The notes under the pieces are model-generated. The model had not been told where the DNA came from and ran no database searches. It worked only from the letters and a program-made list of their open reading frames with translations. From contig JAGHAG010000156.1 of NCBI GenBank assembly GCA_021161625.1, forward strand, positions 1 through 5,285: a stretch of DNA of 5,285 nt. Direction: 5' to 3'. The stretch's first letter is position 1. Each line of letters starts with the position of its first letter. The translations under genes and the position numbers were made by a program. Source of the DNA: Elusimicrobiota bacterium (GTDB lineage: Bacteria > CG03). Of the stretch, positions 1-5,285 are shown one piece after another.

Positions 1-34
1 GAGATATGCAGATAGTAGATAAATATAAAAATCC

Positions 35-79
35 TGGGGTTTCAGCCCCGACTTATCGGGGCTGACTATCTTGTCAGGG
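35..79. repeat. Palindromic intergenic repeat, copy 1
   Basis: A perfect 10-bp stem (42-51 TCAGCCCCGA with 56-65 TCGGGGCTGA) closes on a 4-nt loop (CTTA). It is preceded by TGGGGTT and followed by CTATCTTGTCAGG. A second element at 124-165 has the same layout: G-run, TTTCAG, stem-loop, CTGACTATCTT, then AGG. No T-run follows the stem on either strand, so it is not a standard Rho-independent terminator. The arm ends TCAG/CTGA put a TGA on both strands. The family is not recognised; it resembles REP-type extragenic palindromes in size and design, but no associated transposase is visible. Confidence 0.7.
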
Positions 80-94
80 AATAGACGAGGATTT

Positions 95-163
95 ATGAAG
101 GCAGTAAAAAATCATAAAGAAGATGGGGGTTTCAGGGGGCTATGCCCCCTGACTATCTTATGA
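95..163 (+). CDS. Possible 22-codon leader ORF overlapping the membrane-protein start
   Basis: The ORF starts at an ATG at 95, four nt after a GAGG (87-90) that could act as a Shine-Dalgarno site. It encodes MKAVKNHKEDGGFRGLCPLTIL and ends at TGA 161-163. Its stop overlaps the ATG at 160 as ATGA, the usual arrangement for translational coupling. Codons 11-22 are the palindromic repeat read through in frame, so the C-terminal half is repeat-derived. This is the only Shine-Dalgarno-like site near the start of the membrane-protein gene, which itself has no convincing one. It may be a real coupling leader or simply a chance reading frame; no conserved peptide function is claimed. Confidence 0.28.
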   Translation: MKAVKNHKEDGGFRGLCPLTIL

Positions 164-165
164 GG
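124..165. repeat. Palindromic intergenic repeat, copy 2
   Basis: A perfect 9-bp stem (132-140 TCAGGGGGC with 144-152 GCCCCCTGA) has a 3-nt TAT loop. It is preceded by TGGGGGTT and followed by CTATCTTATGAGG. Compared with the copy at 35-79, the outer TCAG/CTGA arms and the CTATCTT tail are the same, while the core changes from CCCC/GGGG to GGGGG/CCCCC with pairing intact. This copy runs into the membrane-protein gene: the ATG at 142 falls across its loop and the ATG at 160 lies in its tail. Confidence 0.7.
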
Positions 166-621
166 AAATTTCTTGCGGTTTTAAATATTGTTCTGCTTCT
201 TTCAGGCATTGTCTATTTCATAAAACTCTGCGACCTCTCTTTTAAGGAACTGCTTCTTATAAGCCCTGAGGTTTATCTTCTTGGAATCTGCTTTCTGTTC
301 CTTTACATTGAAAACAGTATTCTAAGAGCCATACTGATTGTGCCTGTTCTTTATTGCTCTGGCACAGGGATTTTTCTCTACTCATGGAACGGAATTGACC
401 TTCTTATGCAGGCAATGCACATAGTTTTGATTCTGGATGCTATTTATCTTGCAGTTGGACTGATTCTGGGATTTCATTTTATCAGTTTTATAATCGGTGT
501 TGTGCTTGGAAGTGTTCTTGTTTTTTTCTTCAGATTTCAGCAACTTGGATTTTTTGAAAAAAACAAAGACCTTACAAAAAAATTTCTCCCAGAGCGAATT
601 TCAAGAATTTATTTTAAATAG
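160..621 (+). CDS. Small polytopic membrane protein of unknown function
   Basis: The family is not recognised. The 153-residue product (start MRKFLAVL) is almost entirely hydrophobic. About five membrane segments can be read, at residues 5-22, 31-50, 54-76, 78-103 and 106-126, with few charged residues between them. It ends in a basic tail of about 25 residues (FFEKNKDLTKKFLPERISR) that is probably cytosolic under the positive-inside rule. There is no cleavable signal peptide and no obvious catalytic motif. An in-frame ATG at 142 would add MPPDYL, but those codons are the right arm of the palindromic repeat and that ATG sits across the hairpin loop. The ATG at 160 is preferred because it gives a normal MRK-hydrophobic N-terminus and overlaps an upstream small ORF by ATGA. 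The gene is convergent with the aldo/keto reductase and its TAG directly abuts that gene's stop. Codon use (many CTT and TTT) resembles the neighbouring genes. Confidence 0.72.
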   Translation: MRKFLAVLNIVLLLSGIVYFIKLCDLSFKELLLISPEVYLLGICFLFLYIENSILRAILIVPVLYCSGTGIFLYSWNGIDLLMQAMHIVLILDAIYLAVGLILGFHFISFIIGVVLGSVLVFFFRFQQLGFFEKNKDLTKKFLPERISRIYFK

Positions 622-1563
622 TTATCTATGAGATAAAAATTCTTCAACCTGTTTTAAGTGTTCTTGTAAAATTTCGAAATCAACACAGTTTATATTTTCC
701 TTAAGTTGTTTCACACTTCTCGCCCCGACGAGAACTGTTGTAATCCCATCTCTGTTAAATGTCCAGTTTAAAACAAACTGTGCGAGAGTTTTTCCATACT
801 CATCTGCAATTTTCCTTAAACTTTCAAGAATTTTTCTGTCTCTTGAAAATGCAGGTTCCTCGAGGTCCTTGAGATTTTTCCTTCTTTCATCATCAGGAAT
901 TTTTGCACCGTTTAGATGAAATTTTCCTGTTAAAATTCCACCGTGAAGTGGGCTGTAAGCAATAACAGAGATGTTGTTTTCAATGCAGAATGGCAGAATA
1001 TCTTTTTCAATTTCTCTTTTAAACATATTATACGGTGGCTGAAGTGAATGAAGAGGCGAGTATTTCATAAACTCCTTCATCTGAGAAACATCGTAGTTAC
1101 TTACACCAATTGCACCTATTAAGCCTCTGTCAAGAAACTCCTTCATAACAGGCGCGCTTTCGGAAATTGGCACATCAGGGTCAGGCCAGTGAATTTGGTA
1201 AATGTCAATAAAATCAACACCAAGCCGTTCAAAACTCTGTTCAATTTCCTCCTTCATCCTTTCAGGTCTGAGGTTTTTATATGTAGGGCTTTTTTTATCC
1301 AGTCCCAGTTTTGTTGCAAGAATGATTTTTTTTCTTGCGCCTGTTTTTTTCAAAAATTTTCCAACGACTTTTTCAGACCTGCCCCATCCATAAGCAGGGG
1401 CTGTATCTATGAGATTTATTCCAAGTTCAACTGCTCTTTCAAGAACACAAATTGAATCTGATTCTTTTTGATGCCCCCACCACTCATCACCGCCAAAAGC
1501 CCATGTGCCAAGCCCCAGAACAGAAACCTCTTTATCAAGCCCTGAAAATTTTCTGTATTTCAT
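622..1563 (-). CDS. Aldo/keto reductase, IolS/YhdN-like
   Basis: This is an NAD(P)H-dependent oxidoreductase of the aldo/keto reductase superfamily ((alpha/beta)8 barrel, cytosolic), reducing an aldehyde or ketone, or the reverse. At 313 residues it is full length. It opens with the family pattern (LGLGTWAFGG at 16-25), then GINLIDTAPAYGWGRSE at 48-64. The usual tetrad can be assigned as D53, Y58, K85 (ILATKLG) and H125 (YQIHWPD). GVSNY at 153-157, the AYSPLHGGILTGKF strand-loop at 202-215 and the cofactor-binding VGARSVKQLKEN at 279-290 complete the fold. The sequence pattern is closest, from memory, to Bacillus IolS/YhdN-type proteins; the substrate cannot be read from sequence. The start is 6 nt after the stop of the HicB-like gene, so the two are probably cotranscribed. 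The site before the start (AAGAAAAA) is a weak Shine-Dalgarno, consistent with coupling. The stop abuts the convergent membrane-protein gene with no terminator hairpin between them. Confidence 0.95.
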   Translation of the reverse strand: MKYRKFSGLDKEVSVLGLGTWAFGGDEWWGHQKESDSICVLERAVELGINLIDTAPAYGWGRSEKVVGKFLKKTGARKKIILATKLGLDKKSPTYKNLRPERMKEEIEQSFERLGVDFIDIYQIHWPDPDVPISESAPVMKEFLDRGLIGAIGVSNYDVSQMKEFMKYSPLHSLQPPYNMFKREIEKDILPFCIENNISVIAYSPLHGGILTGKFHLNGAKIPDDERRKNLKDLEEPAFSRDRKILESLRKIADEYGKTLAQFVLNWTFNRDGITTVLVGARSVKQLKENINCVDFEILQEHLKQVEEFLSHR

Positions 1564-1569
1564 TTTTTC

Positions 1570-1773
1570 TTAATGATTTTCTTCTAAAACCTTCTTTTTC
1601 CCTTTGATAAAATGCCTATAATTCGCTTCTAAAATCATTTTAATTGCTTCTTTTAAATTTTCTTTTACTTCTTTAATGGTTCTTCCTTGAGAGTGCGCCC
1701 CTGGTAATTCCTTTACATAACCAGCATACCATTTTTCACTTTTTATAATTACAATTGTGTAATTAGAAACCAT
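1570..1773 (-). CDS. HicB-like (UPF0150) protein, orphan antitoxin-type
   Basis: The 67-residue product matches the partial RNase-H-like fold of HicB antitoxins. After a strand YTIVIIKSEKWYAGYV (5-20) comes the hallmark ELPGAHSQGRTIKEVKENL at 22-40, followed by the helix KEAIKMILEA at 41-50 and a basic tail. In HicAB modules HicB binds and neutralises the mRNA-cleaving HicA toxin, often with a C-terminal DNA-binding domain. Here the protein ends right after the core fold, so no such domain is present. No HicA-like gene (about 60 aa, double-stranded-RNA-binding fold with a catalytic His) lies on either side: upstream is a phosphorylase-like gene and downstream an aldo/keto reductase. It is therefore a solitary HicB-like protein whose partner, if any, is elsewhere. 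The start has a strong AGGAGG four nt upstream and a promoter-like sequence in the preceding 76-nt gap. Confidence 0.88.
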   Translation of the reverse strand: MVSNYTIVIIKSEKWYAGYVKELPGAHSQGRTIKEVKENLKEAIKMILEANYRHFIKGKKKVLEENH

Positions 1774-1777
1774 AATA

Positions 1778-1783
1778 CCTCCT
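1778..1783 (-). promoter_or_regulatory. Strong Shine-Dalgarno site of the HicB-like gene
   Basis: On the minus strand AGGAGG is followed by TATT and the ATG at 1773. It is the only full-consensus ribosome-binding site in the window and fixes the start of the HicB-like gene. The large gene upstream and the reductase downstream lack comparable sites. Confidence 0.85.
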
Positions 1784-1801
1784 GCATTGCAAATTTTATA
1801 T

Positions 1802-1830
1802 ATTATTGCTGATTTTTAGAACTTTGTAAA
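1802..1830 (-). promoter_or_regulatory. Candidate sigma70-type promoter for the HicB-like/reductase pair
   Basis: On the minus strand TTTACA (1830-1825) and AATAAT (1807-1802) are separated by exactly 17 nt; each differs from consensus at one position. Transcription would start near 1795, giving a 5' leader of about 20 nt that contains the AGGAGG site. It lies in the 76-nt gap after the phosphorylase-like gene, so the HicB-like gene and the reductase could be transcribed independently of it. The region is AT-rich, so a chance match is possible. Confidence 0.5.
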
Positions 1831-1849
1831 TTCTTGCCTCTGTAATTTG

Positions 1850-4800
1850 CTATTTCAAAAGAACTTCTATTTTAGGAATTTTCCCTTCTCTTATTTTTAA
1901 GGCAAAATCTTCATTCAATTTGTCTGCCTCAACAACCATTCTCCCTTCCTCTGTATAAAGTGTATATTGCTTTATTGAGCATTTCCATGTGTCTCTTAAG
2001 TCGGGATTTTTGTATGTAAAAAGTGTTTTAAACAGTTTAAACGAAAAAGTTTTCGTGTCTTTTTTGAAAAACTCCCCTGATATTTTTGGTGAAAGTTTAA
2101 ATGCAAGTTTGCCATCTGCGTCTATAAAAAACGGGTTTTTCCCCGCAACCATCTCACACCAGATATTTATCATTTCAGAAGTAACTCCGCTCAGGCGCGG
2201 CTGAAGACCTCTGCCGTGCATTTTTTCATCAGGAAATGCAGAACTTACAATAAAAGAGACATTTTCAAAAATACTCCTTCCATAAATTGATGGATTGAAA
2301 TACGGAGGAAGCATTGTTTTTATGTCATAGAAAAATTCCCTGTACAAACCGCTTTTTAAAATTTCAAGAAGATACTTGAATTCCATATGCGTGTATATGG
2401 ACTCGTTTTCTATCCAGCCCGAACCCCATGCCTTTACCCTTCCAATTTCAAAGGGTGCTTTTTCAAGGGATTCACAGACCTTATACATCTTCAATTTTTT
2501 ATCAAAAAGATTACTGTTTCTCACTGCCTTCCAGATTTGCCCTGCCTCTTCAGGATGAACCCGTATGTAATGAACAGGTCCTTCCAGAAACAGGGGCAAT
2601 GGTTTCTGTCTAAAGGCAAGAGGCATCACATAGGTTTTGTCCTTTTCTTTCTTTAAAACTTTATATTTTGTAGCCTGATTTTCAAAATAGGTTAAGGGTA
2701 TTCCTTTTTTGAAAATTTTCTTTCTGTTTTTTCTTATGCTTTCGGAAATAAATTTTCGGAACAATTTTACTTTTTCATGAATTTCTTTTATTTCAAAAAC
2801 TTCCTCTTTTCCGTCAATCCCAAAAATTGTTTTTTCCCTGTATCTCTCTTTTATTGTGTGTGAGGCATCCCAGTATTCAAAAGAACTCATTTTCCCATCA
2901 ATTCTTTTTCTGACAACTTTTTCAATCTTTTTCAAAAATTCCCCAAGTTCCACAAAAACTTTAATTTTCCTTGCCTTAACCCTTGGAAGCATCTCATCCA
3001 GAAGAATTAAAATTCTTTCAAGTTCAAGCATCTGACATAGAGACGAACCGCAAATTCCCGGAAGCCCGTTCATTGAGTCGTTCCAGCCGGGCTTGTCCGC
3101 TTCCATTTCAATACCTGTCCCTTCAGCGTCAATTGTCCCAAGACGGTTCAAAATCATAACAAGAAGTTTAACAAAAAGATTTGTTCTGTAAATCTCACCC
3201 TTCCCGTATTTTGTCCTCATCATTGTAGGGTTCTTTTTTCTTGAGGCAATATTTTTGAGTTTTTCAGAGATTCTCCAAACCGCCCTTTCCTGATAAACCC
3301 TTCCTCCTCTTAAAACATACTTTTCGGCTCTTCTCTTTACAACATCAGGGTTGTCGTAAAAATAATAATCGTCTTTCAAAAGGAGTTCATCCAGTTTATC
3401 AGGCCACACACCCATAAATGTTTCAATCAGGTCAATGTTGTAGAGCCAGTGGTCAACCCAGAAGCCCTCGTGAATGCCCCCGCAATCATTTGCTGTTGAA
3501 TTTTTTATAATCTTCCTTAAAATTTTTTCTGAATTTTTCACCTTTGCATTTTCAAGAGCCATCAAAACCTCACCCGGGGTAAAGGCATCCTCAAGAATTT
3601 TTTTCTTTATCTTTTTATCAATGGAAAATCCTGAGAGAATTTTTTTTACTCGGTTTTTGTTTTTTACAGAAAAACTCACCTTGTTTACCTCAAGAGGATT
3701 GTATCCATCCGTTTGAATTAAGTTCACAAAAAGTTTTATATTAAGGTCTAAAGTTTCAGGAAAGAAAAAAACATCCATTCTTCTGTTCTGATTTACGCTT
3801 CTGTAATGCCCTGTTCCCTGCGAATAATAGCAGGGTTCAAGAACAAAAAAGTGGTAATCCCTTTCAAGGTCTCCATTCTGCCTTGAATAAAGATAAAAGG
3901 CAGTTTTACCCTGCGCCGTTTCAAAAACAACGGGCAATCCCCCTCTTATAACATTGTCCAGAAAGTTATGCTTTACATATTCATCAAATTTTTCATCAGC
4001 ACTTTTTGTAAAGGAAATGTTCTTTATTTCATTTATAATTTCAGAATTTCTCCTTCTTTTTTCCTCAAAGAAATTCTTCCTTTTAATAGCGCTTAAAACC
4101 TGTCTGCTCTGTTTTTCAGAGGAGATGTTTCCTATAAGCGTTTTAATTGTGATTGTCTTTCCTTTTTTTGCGTTGAATGTTTTTCCGCAGAAGGCACAGG
4201 GTGTTCTATTTCTTAAAATTTGCTTTGATTTTTTCATTCGGGATAGTGGCATTTCCACAAATCCCCATGGGGTTGTATATATTTCACTTTCCTCAAACAC
4301 AACAAAGGGGTCAACAAAGTAATTTCCGTGAAATGGGTTATTGTCATTTAAAAGAGAAATGTAAAAATTTCCACCAAAGATTTTACCGACTGTTTCAACA
4401 TCAGCAGGGGTTTGCTTCAATCTGAAAAATGGAAAACCTTTATCGAGGTTTACTTCCATCATTCCCTCAATGTGCCGTGCAATTGTTGTAAGTATTTTCA
4501 TATCCATCCCGTAGGGAAGAATTCTCGGAACCCCATCCAGAATTTCAATTTTTGAGTTTCTTTTCGGAGTTATGTTGAGAATTCTTACAAATCCAGCAAA
4601 GGGTTCTTCAGGCACAGGATAGTAAATGACCTCGGCTTTGAAGTTCTCATTTTCTTCTTCTATGAGGAGTTGCTCTGCTGAAACTGTCATGGTTTGCTTT
4701 ATTCTTTTTGATTTTACTTTCCTAAATGGCTCGTAAAATTTCCCATTAATTTTCACAAAAGTCCTGAACCCTTCGTCTGCAACAAGTTCAAGGGCACGGT

Positions 4801-4996
4801 TAAAGGACTTAAATTCCATAATCTGGTTGTTTTTGTCTCCTACACCAAGGGAGCAAACACACTGGGCTCTGCTTATATAAAAAGCCCAGATGGGAATTCC
4901 CTTTTTCCCAGCAATTCCGTGAAAGAAGTTTGAAAAAGAAGTTTCCCAGTTGTAATTTTCAATAATAAATCTGTTACCGCTAACTTTATAAGGCAT
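1850..4996 (-). CDS. Large cellobiose-phosphorylase-like (GH94-related) enzyme
   Basis: The 1048-residue product has no signal peptide and is probably cytosolic. It looks like the large proteins commonly annotated as cellobiose phosphorylase, which have an (alpha/alpha)6 catalytic barrel flanked by beta domains. Such enzymes split a beta-glucosidic bond with inorganic phosphate, giving a sugar 1-phosphate. An N-terminal beta-rich part (about 1-310) contains SRAQCVCSLGVGDKNNQIME at 42-61. A charged helical linker (about 310-345) leads to the barrel (about 346-920), with GTGHYRSVNQNRRMDVFF at 394-411, GGIHEGFWVDHWLYNIDLIE at 506-525, GTGIEMEADKPGWNDSMNG at 626-644 and FIVSSAFPDEKMHGRG at 915-930. 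A beta-rich tail (about 955-1048) follows. The WND at 638-640 corresponds to the GH94 motif carrying the general acid, so D640 is the candidate catalytic residue. The length exceeds classical cellobiose phosphorylases (about 800 residues), and the substrate is unknown. The start has no clear Shine-Dalgarno site, but no better start exists. The gene is intact. Confidence 0.85.
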   Translation of the reverse strand: MPYKVSGNRFIIENYNWETSFSNFFHGIAGKKGIPIWAFYISRAQCVCSLGVGDKNNQIMEFKSFNRALELVADEGFRTFVKINGKFYEPFRKVKSKRIKQTMTVSAEQLLIEEENENFKAEVIYYPVPEEPFAGFVRILNITPKRNSKIEILDGVPRILPYGMDMKILTTIARHIEGMMEVNLDKGFPFFRLKQTPADVETVGKIFGGNFYISLLNDNNPFHGNYFVDPFVVFEESEIYTTPWGFVEMPLSRMKKSKQILRNRTPCAFCGKTFNAKKGKTITIKTLIGNISSEKQSRQVLSAIKRKNFFEEKRRRNSEIINEIKNISFTKSADEKFDEYVKHNFLDNVIRGGLPVVFETAQGKTAFYLYSRQNGDLERDYHFFVLEPCYYSQGTGHYRSVNQNRRMDVFFFPETLDLNIKLFVNLIQTDGYNPLEVNKVSFSVKNKNRVKKILSGFSIDKKIKKKILEDAFTPGEVLMALENAKVKNSEKILRKIIKNSTANDCGGIHEGFWVDHWLYNIDLIETFMGVWPDKLDELLLKDDYYFYDNPDVVKRRAEKYVLRGGRVYQERAVWRISEKLKNIASRKKNPTMMRTKYGKGEIYRTNLFVKLLVMILNRLGTIDAEGTGIEMEADKPGWNDSMNGLPGICGSSLCQMLELERILILLDEMLPRVKARKIKVFVELGEFLKKIEKVVRKRIDGKMSSFEYWDASHTIKERYREKTIFGIDGKEEVFEIKEIHEKVKLFRKFISESIRKNRKKIFKKGIPLTYFENQATKYKVLKKEKDKTYVMPLAFRQKPLPLFLEGPVHYIRVHPEEAGQIWKAVRNSNLFDKKLKMYKVCESLEKAPFEIGRVKAWGSGWIENESIYTHMEFKYLLEILKSGLYREFFYDIKTMLPPYFNPSIYGRSIFENVSFIVSSAFPDEKMHGRGLQPRLSGVTSEMINIWCEMVAGKNPFFIDADGKLAFKLSPKISGEFFKKDTKTFSFKLFKTLFTYKNPDLRDTWKCSIKQYTLYTEEGRMVVEADKLNEDFALKIREGKIPKIEVLLK

Positions 4997-5001
4997 GTTT
5001 T

Positions 5002-5030
5002 CTTTTAGAAAAATTTTCCAAAAATGTCAA
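5002..5030 (-). promoter_or_regulatory. Candidate promoter giving a leaderless transcript of the large gene
   Basis: A perfect TTGACA (5030-5025) is followed after 17 nt by TAAAAG (5007-5002), which matches the -10 consensus at four of six positions. The start point would fall at or beside the ATG at 4996. A leaderless mRNA would fit the lack of a Shine-Dalgarno site there. The -10 is weak and the region AT-rich, so this is an alternative to the promoter-like sequence just upstream. Confidence 0.3.
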
Positions 5031-5042
5031 AATTTGTATTTG

Positions 5043-5071
5043 TTTATAATGAACACCAATAAATGTGTAAT
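5043..5071 (-). promoter_or_regulatory. Alternative candidate promoter of the large gene
   Basis: ATTACA (5071-5066) and TATAAA (5048-5043) are separated by 17 nt; the -35 matches consensus at four positions and the -10 at five. Transcription would start near 5036, giving a leader of about 40 nt. The -35 lies 4 bp inside the end of the heptanucleotide array, which would occupy the UP-element position. Confidence 0.35.
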
Positions 5072-5075
5072 GAGA

Positions 5076-5152
5076 GAATAGCGAATAGTGGACAGCGAAA
5101 AGAGGATAGAGGACAGTGGATAGTGGATAGAGGATAGAGGATAGTGGATAGA
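5076..5152. repeat. Heptanucleotide tandem array (GGATAGW)
   Basis: Eleven contiguous 7-nt units read on the + strand as gaatagc, gaatagt, ggacagc, gaaaaga, ggataga, ggacagt, ggatagt, ggataga, ggataga, ggatagt, ggataga. The consensus is GGATAG(A/T). Units near 5152 are the most uniform and those toward 5076 the most decayed. The minus strand reads ACTATCC/TCTATCC. Open frames across it on the minus strand give a YPLSSIL-like heptapeptide periodicity, an artefact of 7-nt units read in triplets, and are not genes. Confidence 0.9.
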
Positions 5153-5164
5153 AATATGCTCCCC

Positions 5165-5185
5165 CGACCTCCGACTTCTGACTTC
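5165..5185. repeat. Second short heptanucleotide array (CGACTTC)
   Basis: Three units read cgacctc, cgacttc, tgacttc, followed by a partial cg. The motif differs from the GGATAGW array 12 nt away but has the same 7-nt period. With only three units it is short, but the exact period and the adjacency make chance less likely. Confidence 0.6.
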
Positions 5186-5232
5186 CGTTTTTCCTTGTCT
5201 CCATATCACTTTATTTTCTTATCATTTTTATT

Positions 5233-5285
5233 CTATATGAGATTTTTTTCTTTAAAACTGAAATACCCTTCTTCTGTAATAATTA
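5233..5285 (-). CDS. Possible C-terminal end of an upstream gene, cut by the window edge
   Basis: On the minus strand one frame is open from the edge for 16 codons (IITEEGYFSFKEKNLI) and stops at TAG 5235-5233. The residue mix is protein-like and it would be in the same direction as the large gene. Sixteen open codons in AT-rich DNA are weak evidence, and another minus frame gives LLQKKGISVLKKKIS and onward after an early stop. No family is assigned. Confidence 0.22.
   Translation of the reverse strand, partial: IITEEGYFSFKEKNLI

Noticed and set aside
11..27. gatagtagataaatata at the left edge as a relic of the GGATAGW array
   Set aside because: It resembles two units at most and is too short and AT-rich to separate from chance.
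42..65. Hairpin at 42-65 as a Rho-independent terminator
   Set aside because: The stem is strong but the sequence after it is CTATCTTGTC on one side and AACCCCAGG on the other, with no T-run.
1189..1455. Plus-strand open frames inside the reductase and large-enzyme genes
   Set aside because: They are antisense shadows of strongly supported minus-strand genes, with no ribosome-binding sites or family-like sequence.
1789..1850. GCAAATT/AATTTGC inverted repeat between the large gene and the HicB-like gene as a terminator
   Set aside because: The 7-bp arms are nearly 50 nt apart and AT-rich, with no hairpin-plus-T-run geometry.
4187..4198. CAFC (residues 267-270 of the large enzyme) as a zinc-binding motif
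   Set aside because: Only one CxxC is present, with no second Cys/His pair nearby in the N-terminal part, so metal binding is not supported.
4986..5209. Two overlapping minus-strand open frames of 60-72 codons with a repeated YPLSSI-like pattern
   Set aside because: They are translations of the heptanucleotide arrays; the periodicity comes from 7-nt units read in triplets, there is no plausible ribosome-binding site, and one overlaps the start of the large gene.

Overview
The window is an AT-rich bacterial segment. No rRNA, tRNA, CRISPR array, transposase or phage gene is visible. Lys/Phe/Ile-rich proteins, short intergenic gaps and heptanucleotide tandem arrays would fit an uncultivated or environmental bacterium (candidate-phylum style genome). 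Nothing here fixes the taxon, so that is an impression and not a result.

Left part (1-621, + strand): two copies of a short palindromic repeat (35-79 and 124-165) lie just before, and partly inside, the start of a small gene for a polytopic membrane protein of unknown function. The copies share their flanks, while their stem cores differ in sequence and keep perfect base pairing. A possible 22-codon leader ORF runs through the second copy and overlaps the membrane-protein start by ATGA.

Middle and right part (622-4996, - strand): three genes read leftward. First comes a 1048-residue enzyme related to the GH94/cellobiose-phosphorylase group. After a 76-nt gap containing a good promoter and Shine-Dalgarno site comes a 67-residue orphan HicB-like protein. 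Six nt further on is an aldo/keto reductase of the IolS/YhdN type. The reductase and the membrane-protein gene are convergent and their stop codons abut with no spacer. The phosphorylase-like enzyme suggests intracellular carbohydrate turnover and the reductase could act on a sugar-derived carbonyl, but a shared pathway is only inferred from position.

Right end (4997-5285): the upstream region of the large gene holds two candidate promoters, an eleven-unit 7-nt tandem array, a second three-unit 7-nt array of a different motif, and possibly the last codons of another leftward gene cut off by the window edge.

The least explained items are the compensatory palindrome pair at the left end, the substrate of the phosphorylase-like enzyme, and the HicB-like gene without a HicA partner.
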